Below, in pieces: positions 36,669 through 46,709 of a stretch of 59,835 bases of DNA (position 1 is its first letter; the number at the start of each line of letters is the position of its first letter). Source of the DNA: Candidatus Cacconaster scatequi (GTDB taxonomy: Bacteria > Bacteroidota > Bacteroidia > Bacteroidales > UBA932); contig JAGHTO010000053.1 of the NCBI GenBank assembly GCA_018065305.1, positions 1 to 59,835 on the forward strand, written 5' to 3'. The translations under genes and the position numbers were made by a program. Below the pieces are notes generated by a model. That model was not told the origin of the DNA, did not search any database, and worked only from the letters and a program-made list of their open reading frames with translations.

Positions 36669-37925
36669 ATGGGAAAGAAAGGAAAGGACGACGGTTCAGT
36701 CGACAGATGCGCTTTCTGCGGCCGCACTCAGGATGAGGTGGAGCTTCTTCTCAACAGTGACGGAGGCGTATCCATCTGCTCCGACTGTGCAAAGACGGCG
36801 TATGAATACTCCCGTCAGGTTCTCGGTGAGGATACCGACCCTGTGCGGAAAGTGGTCAGGCCGGACAGTTCTCTCGACTATCATCTATACAAGCCGTCCG
36901 AAATCAAGCAGTTCCTCGACCAGTATGTGATAGGGCAGCAGGAGGCGAAGAAATGCCTGTCCGTTGCTGTTTACAATCACTACAAGAGGCTTGGAAAGAA
37001 GGATGACCTGATAGAGAAATCCAATATTCTTCTCGTGGGGCCGACCGGGACCGGAAAGACACTGCTGGCCAAGACAATAGCCAAGAAGCTTAACGTCCCT
37101 TTCGCGATAGTCGATGCGACCGTCCTGACCGAAGCCGGTTATGTGGGGGAGGATGTCGAATCCATTCTGACAAGGCTTCTCCAGGCATCCGATTATGACG
37201 TTGAGAAGGCCGAGAGAGGCATTGTGTTCATTGACGAGATTGACAAGATAGCCAGGAAGTCGGACAATCCCTCCATAACCCGCGACGTGTCGGGAGAGGG
37301 TGTCCAGCAGGCCTTGCTGAAGATTATTGAAGGCAATATCGTCAACGTTCCGCCTCAGGGTGGGCGCAAGCATCCGGACCAGAAGATGATTGCGGTCAAT
37401 ACGGAGAATATTCTTTTCATCTGCGGAGGCGCGTTCGAAGGGATAGAGAGGCATATCGCGCAGAGGTTGAACACCCAGGTGATAGGATACGGTTCAAGGG
37501 AACACCGCAGCGGAATAGACTCCGACAATCTGGTGCAGTACGTCGCCCCGCAGGATTTGAGAGCGTATGGTCTGATTCCCGAAATAGTGGGCCGAATGCC
37601 CGTTCTGGCTCATCTGGACCCTCTGGACCGGGACACTCTGCTCTCGATTCTCACCAAACCCAAGAATGCCCTGATCAAACAATACAAGGAACTCTTCAGT
37701 CTTGACGGTGTCAGGCTGACGATTAAGAACGAGGTCCTTGAATATATAGTGGACACGGCGATAGAGTACAAACTCGGAGCCCGCGGGTTGAGGTCAATCT
37801 GCGAGGCGATTCTGATGGACGCGATGTACGAGGCGCCGACACTGGGCAAGGCCGTCTACACGGTCACTCTCGATTATGCAAAGGAGAGGGTGGACAAGTT
37901 CGCCGGTAAACTACAGGCTCTTTAG
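36669..37925 (+). CDS. clpX: ATP-dependent Clp protease ATP-binding subunit ClpX
   Basis: This AAA+ unfoldase feeds substrates to ClpP. It is 418 aa. The N-terminal zinc-binding domain has Cys14, Cys17, Cys37 and Cys40 (CAFC, CSDC). The AAA+ core has Walker [13 protein letters not shown], the pore loop [11 protein letters not shown] and Walker [13 protein letters not shown]. The ClpP-docking loop reads VIGYG, with Tyr in place of the Phe of the IGF tripeptide, a variant expected in this phylum. The ATG at 36669 is chosen because it gives the normal start before the zinc domain. Its 3' end overlaps the convergent pepD by 15 nt. Confidence 0.97.
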   Translation: MGKKGKDDGSVDRCAFCGRTQDEVELLLNSDGGVSICSDCAKTAYEYSRQVLGEDTDPVRKVVRPDSSLDYHLYKPSEIKQFLDQYVIGQQEAKKCLSVAVYNHYKRLGKKDDLIEKSNILLVGPTGTGKTLLAKTIAKKLNVPFAIVDATVLTEAGYVGEDVESILTRLLQASDYDVEKAERGIVFIDEIDKIARKSDNPSITRDVSGEGVQQALLKIIEGNIVNVPPQGGRKHPDQKMIAVNTENILFICGGAFEGIERHIAQRLNTQVIGYGSREHRSGIDSDNLVQYVAPQDLRAYGLIPEIVGRMPVLAHLDPLDRDTLLSILTKPKNALIKQYKELFSLDGVRLTIKNEVLEYIVDTAIEYKLGARGLRSICEAILMDAMYEAPTLGKAVYTVTLDYAKERVDKFAGKLQAL

Positions 37926-39341
37926 CACTTCAAGCAGAACGGCATAGAACCGGTCGAGGGATTTTAGGTCAAGTTTCTCGCCGGGGGCGTGAACACCTCT
38001 CAAGGTGGGGCCGAAGGCTATCATATCGATATCCGGGAATTTTTCGGTAAACAGGCCGCATTCGAGGCCTGCGTGGATTGCACGGACCACAGGTTCCCTG
38101 CCGAACAGTTTCTTATAGGCTGCGACACAGACATCCTTCACCTTTGAATTCATGTTCGGCTTCCATCCGGGATATCCGTCAGAACAGCTGACTTTCGCTC
38201 CGGCCATCTCAAAGACGGCGGAGATGCGCTCACCGAGGAATTCCTTTGCACTGTTGACGGAACTGCGGAGCATATTGCCGACAACTATCCTGTTTCCTTC
38301 CTCCATCTTGACCGAAGCCAGGTTGGTCGAGGTCTCAATCAGTCCGGGTATGTCGTTGCTCATAGCAACCACTCCGTGGGGCAGAGCGAGCAGTGTTTTG
38401 ACCAGCTTGTGGGCCGTGCGCCTGTCGATGGCGTTTCCATTCCAGCTGACAGGTTCCGCCTTGAACTGCAGGCCGGGGTCGGAGAGGGCGAATTCCGCCT
38501 TGAGATTTGAGGTGAAGGTGTTGAAGGCTTCAATGACCTTGTCCTCGTTGCGTGCAGGTATTGCGAGCACTATTTCGGCGCTTCGCGCAATGGCGTTTCT
38601 CTTGTTTCCGGCCTGGATGCTGCAAAGGTCGACGTTGTAACGCATAGCGATGTTGACAAACCGTGCGGCCTGCTGGACGGCGTTCATCCTGTTCTTGTCG
38701 ATATCGTCACCGCTGTGGCCTCCGAGTCCTCCGTCGATGGTGAATACTGATACCACGGAGCCTCTGAGCGGCTTCTTGGGGATATATCTGAAAGAGCCGA
38801 CAACGTCCATTCCGCCGGCGCATCCGACGCAGAAGTACCCTTCATCCTCGTCGTCAAGGTTGATGAGTGTCTTCCCGGTCAGAAAACCGGCCTTCAATCC
38901 TCTTGCTCCGTCAAGGCCCGTCTCCTCGGAGGTCGTGAAGAGGCATTCGAGCCGGGGGTGCGGTATCGACTTGTCGTCCATTATGGCAAGGGCGGTCGCT
39001 ATACCTATCCCGTTGTCCGCTCCGAGGGTGGTCTCCCGTGCAATCATCCACCCGTCCTCTATCTCATATCTGATGGGATCCTTCGAGAAATCGAATGAAG
39101 AACCTGCCTTCTTTTCGCATACCATATCGGTGTGCCCCTGAATAATCACTGTCGGCCTCTCTTCAAATCCTTGGGAAGCCGGTGCGGTAATCAGCACATT
39201 GCCGCTGCGGTCCACCTTGCAGTCCAGATTCCTTTTGGCGGCATAATCGCGGAGATAGCCGATGATTTTCTCTTCGTGGCCCGATTCACGGGGAATGCGG
39301 GTAATCTCATCAAAAAATGAGAGTACTTTTTCAGTGTTCAT
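37911..39341 (-). CDS. pepD: Aminoacyl-histidine dipeptidase (beta-Ala-His type)
   Basis: This is a metal-dependent cytosolic dipeptidase of the M20 PepD group, 476 aa, the usual length. Motifs are [13 protein letters not shown] (first metal ligand), [10 protein letters not shown] (bridging Asp), [16 protein letters not shown] (catalytic and metal Glu) and [18 protein letters not shown]. The lid domain follows, then [17 protein letters not shown] at the C-terminus. It converges on clpX with a 15-nt overlap of coding ends and lies 40 nt downstream of dnaA on the same strand. Confidence 0.95.
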   Translation of the reverse strand: MNTEKVLSFFDEITRIPRESGHEEKIIGYLRDYAAKRNLDCKVDRSGNVLITAPASQGFEERPTVIIQGHTDMVCEKKAGSSFDFSKDPIRYEIEDGWMIARETTLGADNGIGIATALAIMDDKSIPHPRLECLFTTSEETGLDGARGLKAGFLTGKTLINLDDEDEGYFCVGCAGGMDVVGSFRYIPKKPLRGSVVSVFTIDGGLGGHSGDDIDKNRMNAVQQAARFVNIAMRYNVDLCSIQAGNKRNAIARSAEIVLAIPARNEDKVIEAFNTFTSNLKAEFALSDPGLQFKAEPVSWNGNAIDRRTAHKLVKTLLALPHGVVAMSNDIPGLIETSTNLASVKMEEGNRIVVGNMLRSSVNSAKEFLGERISAVFEMAGAKVSCSDGYPGWKPNMNSKVKDVCVAAYKKLFGREPVVRAIHAGLECGLFTEKFPDIDMIAFGPTLRGVHAPGEKLDLKSLDRFYAVLLEVLKSL

Positions 39342-39368
39342 ATATTTATTATGACGTTATTTCAGGAC

Positions 39369-39382
39369 AGCGTCCGGACGCT
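39369..39382 (-). repeat. Perfect palindrome at the dnaA stop
   Basis: AGCGTCCGGACGCT is a loop-less 14-bp palindrome just after the dnaA stop codon. No T tract follows on the minus strand, so it is at best a weak terminator or processing site between dnaA and pepD. Confidence 0.35.
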
Positions 39383-40821
39383 CACTCGACGGTATTGAGC
39401 ATTTTCTCGATATCGTGGAGATAGGAACGGAAGTTACGGTCGGTATCGATCAGGTCGTTCACCGTATTGCAGGCGTGAAGAACCGTGGCGTGATCCTTTC
39501 CTCCGAGAGCCTCGCCTATGGAAGCAAGGGAGGTCTTGGTCATATTGCGGCTCAGATACATCGCTATCTGGCGGGCCTGGACTATCTCACGCTTGCGTGT
39601 CTTTGACATAAACATATCCTCAGATATTCCGAAATACTGGCAGACCGTATTCTGAATCTTGGGAATCGTTATCTCAATCTTCGGCTCGGTGACAATCTTT
39701 TCTACGATGTCGCGCGCCAGTGCCAGTGAAATGTTCTTCTGGGCGAAAGTGGCGTTCGCTATCAGCGAGAAGAGAATTCCTTCGAGTTCCCGTATATTGT
39801 TCTTGACGTTGTGCGCAATATATGAGAGCACTTCATCGCTCATCTCGACACCTTCGCGTCTGCATTTTGCCTTGAGGATGGCCAGTCTCGTCTCGTATGA
39901 AGGCGGCAGCAGCTCTGCCGACAGCCCCCATTTGAAACGGGAAAGAAGCCTCTGCTCCAGCCCCTGAAGCTCCACCGGCGGTTTGTCGGAAGTCAGGATA
40001 AGCTGTTTGCCGCTCTGGTGCAGATAATTGAATATGTGGAAGAAGGCACCCTGTGTACCCTTCTTGTCTGCAAAATCGTGGACATCGTCGATTATCAGCA
40101 GGTCTATCAACTGATAGAATCGGAGGAAGTCGGCCACCTTGTTGCCGTCGTGTCCCGATTTGGCGCTGCAGGCGGCGTTCATATACTGGTTCTGGAAGGT
40201 GTTGGCAGTCACGTACAGAACCACTTTTTCAGGATGTTTCTCCTTTACTGCAATTCCTATCGCCTGGGCCAGATGGGTTTTTCCGAGGCCGGGACCGCCA
40301 TATATGAACAGAGGGTTGAAAGTGTTCCTGCCCGGCTTGTCAGATATGCTCAAGCCCGCTGCTCTTCCGAGCCTGTTGCAGTCACCTTCGATGAAATCGT
40401 CGAAGCTGTACTGACTGTTCAGGCAGGGGTCGATTTCCAACTGCTTGATTCCGGGAATGGCATACGGGCTGCCGGAATACTTGTCCCCGGCGTTGGGAAT
40501 GGGAATCTCCGCGTTGCGGAATACACTTCTGGCCTTGGATTTTTCCGTGGTGGAGGCTCCGGAGAGTATCTTGACCTTGTAGACAAGCTTGACCTTTGGG
40601 CCTATCTCACGGCGAAGCACCGCGGCAATCAGTTCAAGGTAGTTCTCTTCAAGGTAGTCGCGGAAAAAATCGGAAGGAACTTCAATGGTGAAAGTGTCAC
40701 CTTCAAGCGAGATGGGCTTGATAGGCGAGAACCAGGTTTCGAAGGCTTTTGGAGAGGGGATGTTGTCCCGGAAGACAGACATACACCTTGCCCATACTTC
40801 TATATGGTCTTGTTCTTTCAT
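39382..40821 (-). CDS. dnaA: Chromosomal replication initiator protein DnaA
   Basis: DnaA binds the origin and opens it for replication. It is 479 aa. The N-terminal DnaB/oligomerisation domain spans residues 1-90 and a linker runs to about 135. The AAA+ core has Walker A GGPGLGKTH (175-183) and Walker B LLIIDDVHD (about 240). The C-terminal DNA-binding domain carries GGKDHATVLHACN, the DnaA-box recognition motif. The start is followed upstream by an AT-rich region with a leader hairpin. The genes around it (pepD, an amidase) are not the dnaN-recF set, so this is not the classical dnaA-dnaN neighbourhood, as often seen in Bacteroidales. Confidence 0.97.
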   Translation of the reverse strand: MKEQDHIEVWARCMSVFRDNIPSPKAFETWFSPIKPISLEGDTFTIEVPSDFFRDYLEENYLELIAAVLRREIGPKVKLVYKVKILSGASTTEKSKARSVFRNAEIPIPNAGDKYSGSPYAIPGIKQLEIDPCLNSQYSFDDFIEGDCNRLGRAAGLSISDKPGRNTFNPLFIYGGPGLGKTHLAQAIGIAVKEKHPEKVVLYVTANTFQNQYMNAACSAKSGHDGNKVADFLRFYQLIDLLIIDDVHDFADKKGTQGAFFHIFNYLHQSGKQLILTSDKPPVELQGLEQRLLSRFKWGLSAELLPPSYETRLAILKAKCRREGVEMSDEVLSYIAHNVKNNIRELEGILFSLIANATFAQKNISLALARDIVEKIVTEPKIEITIPKIQNTVCQYFGISEDMFMSKTRKREIVQARQIAMYLSRNMTKTSLASIGEALGGKDHATVLHACNTVNDLIDTDRNFRSYLHDIEKMLNTVE

Positions 40822-40845
40822 CTATAAAGTTCGGTTGATAGGTAG

Positions 40846-40863
40846 TCGGCTCCTTGAAGCCGA
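40846..40863 (-). promoter_or_regulatory. Hairpin in the dnaA leader
   Basis: TCGGCT and AGCCGA form a 6-bp stem with a 6-nt loop, 25 nt before the dnaA ATG on the minus strand. The rest of the gap to the amidase (40864-41064) is very AT-rich with long A and T runs. No clear -33/-7 pair and no DnaA-box cluster could be found in it. Confidence 0.35.
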
Positions 40864-41064
40864 TACAAAATTGATAATAAAATTGTGATAAAAAAATTTT
40901 TTTTCTCTTGTTTTTTTCATAAAAAACGCAAGTGCTTAATTTTCAATATAAAAAATTTTTAAAAATTATAAAACATTGAAAATCAGCAATATATCTTAAT
41001 TGCATCGTGTAACGTGCTGACAACTATGCCATTAAAATTTCAAGACGGAAAATCGGTCGGTGGA

Positions 41065-42114
41065 TTACCTGTATACGATGAAAGCTTCGGGGAATTTTTC
41101 CTTGACGGTCTTGAGTGCGGCGGCGGCTTTCTCCTGGGATGAATAACTGCCGACAGTGTATTTGTACAGACCGTTGATGCGCTGCTTTTCCACGTTCTTC
41201 AGCCCCTTGAACTGTGGACTCCCTTCGCCCAGATTTTTTGAGGATGCCATAATCTGGATGCGGAATACCTTGCCGTCCGGAATGTCGGTCTCCGGCTCTT
41301 CAACGAATGCGATTTCTTCGTCGTATCCGTTCTTGAATGCGCTGAATGCCTTGAAGATATTGTCCGCTATCCTGTTCCTTTCGGATTTGGACGCCAGAAT
41401 TTTTCTGTCAGAGGGATTGGAAAGGAAGCCGACTTCCACCAGAACGGCAGGCATTGTCGTCTTCCACAACACAAGGATGGGTGCCTGCTTTATGCCGCGG
41501 TCAACGGTAATCGGCCCTTTCTTCAACTGCTTCTGGACAAGGGAGGCCATTTCTATGCTCTGCTCGAACGAGGCGTTCTGCATCAGGTTGAAGAATATGT
41601 ATGACTCGGCGTTGGAAGGGTCGAATCCCTGGTAGGTGGTCGAGTAATCCTTTTCCAGCAGAATCACCGAGTTCTCCCTTTTGCACACTTCCATGTTGGA
41701 GGCGCTTTTGTCGGTACCCATCACGAATGTCTCCACTCCGCGGACACCTGTTTTTTTGGGGACGGAATTGACGTGGATTGAGATGAACAGGTCTGCGTTG
41801 TTGCGGTTGGCGATATCTGCTCTTTGGGCGAGAGGGATGAAGACATCTTTCTTCCTGGTGTACAGAACTTTGACATCAGGGAATGCTTCATCGATTTTTT
41901 TTCCCAGCGTGAGGGCTATGTCAAGGTTTATGGTGCTCTCCTTGATTTTTTTGTCGGGCGAGATTGTCCCCGGGTCGTGTCCGCCGTGTCCCGCATCAAT
42001 GACCACGGTGCGGAGTTTTACAGACGAACCATTCCCTGCGTGGGCGTCAGCGCCCGTCAGGAGAAGTGGAACGATTATTGAAAAGGCAAAGCACCGTTTC
42101 AGATGAAATAGCAT
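41065..42114 (-). CDS. N-acetylmuramoyl-L-alanine amidase with C-terminal SPOR domain
   Basis: This periplasmic zinc hydrolase cuts the amide bond between muramic acid and the peptide stem, probably at the division septum. It is 349 aa. The signal peptide covers residues 1-26. The Amidase_3 domain starts at VVIDAGHGGHDPG (His43 as zinc ligand), and continues with SIHVNS, a second His ligand region, and VLVEVGFLSNPSD with the catalytic Glu. The last 70 residues form a SPOR domain (FRIQIMASS; YKYTVGSYSSQEKAAAAL), which binds denuded septal glycan. A TTG at 42153 is in frame but would lie in the promoter region, so the ATG at 42114, which gives a clean signal peptide, is chosen. Confidence 0.94.
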   Translation of the reverse strand: MLFHLKRCFAFSIIVPLLLTGADAHAGNGSSVKLRTVVIDAGHGGHDPGTISPDKKIKESTINLDIALTLGKKIDEAFPDVKVLYTRKKDVFIPLAQRADIANRNNADLFISIHVNSVPKKTGVRGVETFVMGTDKSASNMEVCKRENSVILLEKDYSTTYQGFDPSNAESYIFFNLMQNASFEQSIEMASLVQKQLKKGPITVDRGIKQAPILVLWKTTMPAVLVEVGFLSNPSDRKILASKSERNRIADNIFKAFSAFKNGYDEEIAFVEEPETDIPDGKVFRIQIMASSKNLGEGSPQFKGLKNVEKQRINGLYKYTVGSYSSQEKAAAALKTVKEKFPEAFIVYR

Positions 42115-42158
42115 TGGGATTGGTGTTTTTTTACTAAATTTGCACTTTTGCAAATATA
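42113..42158. promoter_or_regulatory. Divergent promoters for amidase (-) and lptD (+)
   Basis: On the plus strand ATTG (42113-42116), an 18-nt spacer and TAAATTTG (42135-42142) point to lptD. On the minus strand TATATTTG (42158-42151) points to the amidase, with no clear -33 box. The two -7 boxes lie 8 nt apart, so RNA polymerase binding to one should exclude the other. Their shared core TTTGCACTTTTGCAAATATA (42139-42158) recurs at 30662-30681. Confidence 0.6.
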
Positions 42159-42164
42159 CGAATA

Positions 42165-44861
42165 ATGTTGAAAAAACGTTGCCTCATAGTGGCTTTTCTG
42201 GCTCTCATGGTTTCTGTGTCCGTGGGTGCCCAGATACGAGATTCGTCTTATTTGCGCAGCGTGAACCCCATCCTCCAGCCTACGGAAAAGCCGGAACTCA
42301 AGGATACGGTGGTGATGACCCCCATCGATTCCGCGGAATTCGTGGCGGCGGAGGAGCATCCGGCCTCTTCCGGCACTTTGGACAGACCTGCCTTTTCCAC
42401 GGCCAGGGACTCCGTGATAGAGGACCCGGAAAGGAATATCATCTACTATTTCGGTGAGGTTACCGCGAAGTATCAGGATATGGAACTGACTGCGGATTAT
42501 ATGTCATACAACACCGAACTCAACGTGGTTTATGCCAGAGGTACCCTTGATACCATAACGAAAGAAATCGTGGGTCGCCCTGTGATGAGACAGGGCAATC
42601 AGGAATATGAGATGGATGAGGTGTTCTACAATTTCACCTCCAGAAAGGCCAAAATCAAGAATATGGATACGAAGCAGGATCAGGGCAAGATCAAGGGAAA
42701 TAATCTCAAGATGATGCCCGACCAGTCCATAAACATAGAGGGAGGCCGATATACGGTGTGTGATGCTGAACATCCGCATTACTATCTGAAAATGACGACG
42801 GCCAAGGTAGTAACGAAACCCAAGCAGAAAACGATGTTCGGCCCCGCATACCCCGTCATCGCCGATGTGCCCGTTCCTCTTGTGCTTCCGTTCGGATTCG
42901 TCCCCGATATGCCCGACCGGGCCAGCGGCATTCTGATACCGACATACGGGGAGGAGGCGTCCAGAGGTATGTATCTGAGGGACCTCGGCTATTCGTTCGT
43001 GATAGGGGACTTTATGGACCTGGCCCTCACGGCGGATTTCTATACCTACGGCTCCTGGGCGGGAAGGGTCACTTCACGTTACAGGAAGAGGTACAAGTTC
43101 GACGGCAATGTAACGGTGAACTATTCCAATGATGTCATTGGTGAGAAAGGCAGCTGGGATTACAACCAGTCAAAGAATTTCGGTGTGAACTGGAGCCATT
43201 CGCAGGATGCCAAGGCAAGGCCTGGAACATCTTTCCGGGCTTCCGTCAATTTCTCCAGCCCTTCCAATAACAGATACAACTCCACCGGCATTACGGAAAG
43301 CCTTCAGAACCAGATGTCCTCGTCAATCTCCTATTCCAAGACATGGAGCGGGATGAGCCTCTCCGTAAACGCTCTGCACAGCCAGAATTCGCGGGACAGT
43401 TCTTATACCGTTACCTTGCCGAACATCACATTCACCGTGAACAGGTTCTATCCCTTCAAGAAAAAGAACAGGGTGGGGAAGGCCAAGCTGTATGAGGACA
43501 TATCTCTCAGCTACAACACCACTCTCCAGAACAAGGTGAATTTCAAGGCCAGTGAGTTTTCTCTTGACAAGAATCTGCTGAACAGGATGCAGAACGGAAT
43601 GACTCACAACTTCTCCATAGGACTCCCTTCGTTCACCCTTCTCAAGTATCTGAATTTCAGTCCTAACCTCTCATACGGAATGAACTGGTTCTTCAGGAAT
43701 CAGTATATGGAGTACAATCCTGAAACTGACAGGGTGGAGACAAAGCAGACGGACCAGTTCAGCACTTTCGGCATCACCCAGACCTATTCCGGAGGAATTT
43801 CGATGAGCACCAGAATATACGGAACGTTCATCTTCCGCAACAAGAGGAGCAAGGTGCAGGCCATAAGGCATATGATATCGCCCTCCATAAGTTTCAGCGG
43901 ACGCCCCGAACTGGGAACGGCCGCCAATGGATATACCTCCTATTCCTATGTCGATACCTCGGGTGTGGAACATACCGTCGAGTACAACAAATATTCGGGG
44001 GGCGTCTATTCTCCGCCCTCCAGGGGAAAGTCGGCATCCATCTCGTTCTCGATAGGCAACAATATCGAGGCAAAGATCCGCAAGAAACTGGACTCCGACA
44101 GTGAAGAGGCGAAAGATCCCAAGAAGTCCATGGAGAAGGTGAAACTGATAGACCAGTTGAATCTGAGCGGGTCATACAACTTCCTCGCGGATTCCCTGAA
44201 ACTTTCCAACATCTCCGTCAATGCCAGTACGACTGTCTTCGGAAAGCTGGGTATCAGCGGCAACCTCTCCCTGGACCCCTACGCCGTCAATGAGCGAGGA
44301 CAGAAGATAAATACCTTCAACGTCGTCAAGACGGGGCATCTGGCAAGGCTGACCAATGCCAGCGCCTCCCTTTCGTGGTCAATCTCAGGGGACGGGAAGT
44401 TCAAGGGCAATGACGGACAGAAAAGCGAAGACACCTACACGAAGGTATATTATCATCCGATGACCGGGGAATATATTCCGGGCGGCTGGACATACTACAC
44501 GAATCCAAATATTCCATGGTCCCTGAGCCTGAACTACAGTTATTCCTATCAGAAGTCATATCAGTATGCGAATCAGCAATTGCAGGTCGTGAACAGGCAT
44601 ACCCAGACTCTCGGCATCTCCGGCCAGATAAGATTCATCAAGGCATTGAGCGCCAACATCAACACGGGATTTGACATAACTGCCATGAAACTCAGCACGA
44701 CTCAGGTGTCGGCCACCTACGACCTTCACTGTTTCGCCATTTCCATCTCCTGGGTGCCCAACGGACAGTGGGAGAGCTGGAGTTTCAGGATAGCGGCCAA
44801 GGCATCCGGACTTTCAGACCTTCTTCAATTCAAGAAGTCCGCAAGTTTCTGGGACAAATGA
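42165..44861 (+). CDS. lptD: LptD-like outer membrane LPS-assembly protein
   Basis: This large beta-barrel would insert lipopolysaccharide into the outer leaflet. It is 898 aa. After the signal peptide (MLKKRCLIVAFLALMVSVSVGA), residues about 85-230 form the OstA/LptA-like jellyroll (YYFGEVTAKYQDMELTADYM; YNTELNVVYARG; GGRYTVCDAEHPHYYLKM). The barrel starts with VPLVLPFGFVPD and GILIPTYGEE, both typical of the Bacteroidetes LptD form. The cysteine pairs of the Escherichia coli protein are not obvious. The barrel end FAISISWVPNGQWESWSFRI is the last strand region. It is transcribed divergently from the amidase and followed 89 nt later by rho. Confidence 0.88.
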   Translation: MLKKRCLIVAFLALMVSVSVGAQIRDSSYLRSVNPILQPTEKPELKDTVVMTPIDSAEFVAAEEHPASSGTLDRPAFSTARDSVIEDPERNIIYYFGEVTAKYQDMELTADYMSYNTELNVVYARGTLDTITKEIVGRPVMRQGNQEYEMDEVFYNFTSRKAKIKNMDTKQDQGKIKGNNLKMMPDQSINIEGGRYTVCDAEHPHYYLKMTTAKVVTKPKQKTMFGPAYPVIADVPVPLVLPFGFVPDMPDRASGILIPTYGEEASRGMYLRDLGYSFVIGDFMDLALTADFYTYGSWAGRVTSRYRKRYKFDGNVTVNYSNDVIGEKGSWDYNQSKNFGVNWSHSQDAKARPGTSFRASVNFSSPSNNRYNSTGITESLQNQMSSSISYSKTWSGMSLSVNALHSQNSRDSSYTVTLPNITFTVNRFYPFKKKNRVGKAKLYEDISLSYNTTLQNKVNFKASEFSLDKNLLNRMQNGMTHNFSIGLPSFTLLKYLNFSPNLSYGMNWFFRNQYMEYNPETDRVETKQTDQFSTFGITQTYSGGISMSTRIYGTFIFRNKRSKVQAIRHMISPSISFSGRPELGTAANGYTSYSYVDTSGVEHTVEYNKYSGGVYSPPSRGKSASISFSIGNNIEAKIRKKLDSDSEEAKDPKKSMEKVKLIDQLNLSGSYNFLADSLKLSNISVNASTTVFGKLGISGNLSLDPYAVNERGQKINTFNVVKTGHLARLTNASASLSWSISGDGKFKGNDGQKSEDTYTKVYYHPMTGEYIPGGWTYYTNPNIPWSLSLNYSYSYQKSYQYANQQLQVVNRHTQTLGISGQIRFIKALSANINTGFDITAMKLSTTQVSATYDLHCFAISISWVPNGQWESWSFRIAAKASGLSDLLQFKKSASFWDK

Positions 44862-44891
44862 TTTGCATTGTGCAATTTTTTGCTAACTTTG
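44862..44891 (+). promoter_or_regulatory. Promoter of rho
   Basis: TTTG (44862-44865), an 18-nt spacer and TAACTTTG (44884-44891) lie directly after the lptD stop and 59 nt before the rho ATG. Confidence 0.65.
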
Positions 44892-44950
44892 CAGTGATAT
44901 CCTAATAAGATGCCGATCCATCGTGAACGGCGGATTTTCTACCTTTTTAT

Positions 44951-46693
44951 ATGTACGACATTATTGAACTTAGCAGCAAAAGTCAGGAGGACTTGATTGC
45001 TATCGCCAAGGAATTGAAGATTAAGAAGCCCGAATCCATAAAGGCCGAGGATCTAATATATGTGATTCTGGATGAACAGGCCGTTCAGACAAGCGAACGT
45101 CCGGCCAGAAAGGCAAAGACAAAGAAGAAAGTTGTCAAATCGTCGGCAGAGTCCGAGTCCGCGTCTGTTGCGGCACCGGCTCCTGCACCTGCTCCGGAAC
45201 AGGAGAAGGAAGAACCTGCGAAAAAGAAGAGGCAGCCCCGCAAGAAGACGTCTGAAGCGGTGAAGCCCGCCGAAAGCGAACCCGCTGTGGCACAGACCCC
45301 CGCACCGCAGCAACCCGCTGAAAACGCGGAACCGGCAAAAGCCAGAACGCCAAGGAAGCGCATAGGAAAACAGGACAGGCAGCCCGCCACTCCGGCCACG
45401 GAAACGGCTCCTGCACCGGCTCAGACTCCCGCCCCCGCCCCGGCACAGGCTCCGGCTCCGGCACAGGCGGCCGCTCCGGCTCCCAAGGTACAGCAGCGCC
45501 AGAATCAGCAGAATCAGCCGCAGCAGCAGAACCAACCCCCGAAACCCCCGAGAATCGAGTTCGAAGGCATAGTGGAGGCTACAGGAGTACTGGAGACAAT
45601 GCCTGATGGCTACGGATTCCTCCGCTCTTCGGATTACAACTATCTCAACTCTCCGGATGACATATATGTATCTCAGAGTCAGATAAAGATGTATGCCCTC
45701 AAGACGGGCGACACCATTCAGGGAGAGATTCGTCCTCCGCGTGAGGGTGACAAATATTTCCCTTTGGTGAAAATCAACAGAATCAACGGACGGACCCCAG
45801 AATTCATAAGGGACAGGGTTCCTTTCGATTTCCTGACCCCTCTTTTCCCGAATGAGAAATTCGACATCACCGGTCACGGTCACAACAGCAACATCTCCAT
45901 CCGCGTGGTCGATATGTTCACCCCGATAGGAAAGGGTCAGAGGGGACTGATAGTGGCACAGCCCAAGACAGGTAAGACCGTGCTGCTCAAAGACATAGCA
46001 AACGCGATTGCGGACAACCACCCCGAGGTTTATATGATAGTCCTGCTGATAGACGAGCGTCCCGAGGAGGTTACCGACATGCAGCGCAGCGTGAAGGCTG
46101 AGGTGATTGCATCGACTTTCGACGAACCCGCCGACCACCACGTGAAGGTGGCCAATATGGTTCTGGAAAAAGCGAAGAGGCTTGTCGAGTGCGGACACGA
46201 CGTGGTCATTCTGCTCGACTCCATAACGAGGCTTGCAAGAGCCTTCAACACGGTCCAGCCCGCTTCCGGAAAGGTCCTTTCAGGAGGTGTGGATGCCAAT
46301 GCGCTCCACAAGCCCAAGCGCTTCTTCGGCGCGGCGAGAAACATCGAGGGGGGAGGTTCCCTCACGATTCTGGCGACAGCCCTGACTGAGACCGGCTCCA
46401 AGATGGATGACGTCATCTTCGAAGAGTTCAAGGGCACTGGAAACCTCGAGTTGCAGCTTGACCGCAAGCTTGCCAACAGGAGAGTGTTCCCCGCAGTGGA
46501 CGTCACCCTCAGTTCCACCCGTCGCGACGACCTTCTCTACAATCCCGAATACATCAACCGTATATGGGTGCTTCGCAACTATCTGGCTGATATGACGTCG
46601 GTCGAGGCCATGGAGTTCATCAAGACCCGTATGGAGAAGACTCTCAACAACGAGGAGTTCCTCATCTCGATGAACGGCGACAAATTGAGTTAA
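44951..46693 (+). CDS. rho: Transcription termination factor Rho with long disordered insertion
   Basis: This hexameric RNA helicase ends transcription at Rho-dependent sites. It is 580 aa against about 420 in Escherichia coli. Residues 1-40 are the Rho N-terminal helical domain ([16 protein letters not shown]). Residues about 45-200 are a low-complexity Ala/Pro/Lys/Gln insertion (for example [20 protein letters not shown]). The RNA-binding cold-shock-like domain comes next ([13 protein letters not shown]), then the ATPase with Walker [27 protein letters not shown] and [16 protein letters not shown]. Such insertions are known in Bacteroides Rho, where the disordered part is reported to drive phase separation. 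It has its own promoter, and rpe follows 16 nt later. Confidence 0.96.
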   Translation: MYDIIELSSKSQEDLIAIAKELKIKKPESIKAEDLIYVILDEQAVQTSERPARKAKTKKKVVKSSAESESASVAAPAPAPAPEQEKEEPAKKKRQPRKKTSEAVKPAESEPAVAQTPAPQQPAENAEPAKARTPRKRIGKQDRQPATPATETAPAPAQTPAPAPAQAPAPAQAAAPAPKVQQRQNQQNQPQQQNQPPKPPRIEFEGIVEATGVLETMPDGYGFLRSSDYNYLNSPDDIYVSQSQIKMYALKTGDTIQGEIRPPREGDKYFPLVKINRINGRTPEFIRDRVPFDFLTPLFPNEKFDITGHGHNSNISIRVVDMFTPIGKGQRGLIVAQPKTGKTVLLKDIANAIADNHPEVYMIVLLIDERPEEVTDMQRSVKAEVIASTFDEPADHHVKVANMVLEKAKRLVECGHDVVILLDSITRLARAFNTVQPASGKVLSGGVDANALHKPKRFFGAARNIEGGGSLTILATALTETGSKMDDVIFEEFKGTGNLELQLDRKLANRRVFPAVDVTLSSTRRDDLLYNPEYINRIWVLRNYLADMTSVEAMEFIKTRMEKTLNNEEFLISMNGDKLS

Positions 46694-46709
46694 CAATCTT
46701 GGTTCCCGA

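Noticed and set aside
40822-41064. Replication origin next to dnaA
   Set aside because: No cluster of TTATNCACA-type boxes was found on either strand; AT-richness alone is not enough.
45053-46198. 381-codon open frame opposite rho
   Set aside because: It is a shadow of the GC-biased, low-complexity rho gene; the translation is Arg/Leu/Gly-rich noise, and the rho reading frame is unmistakable.
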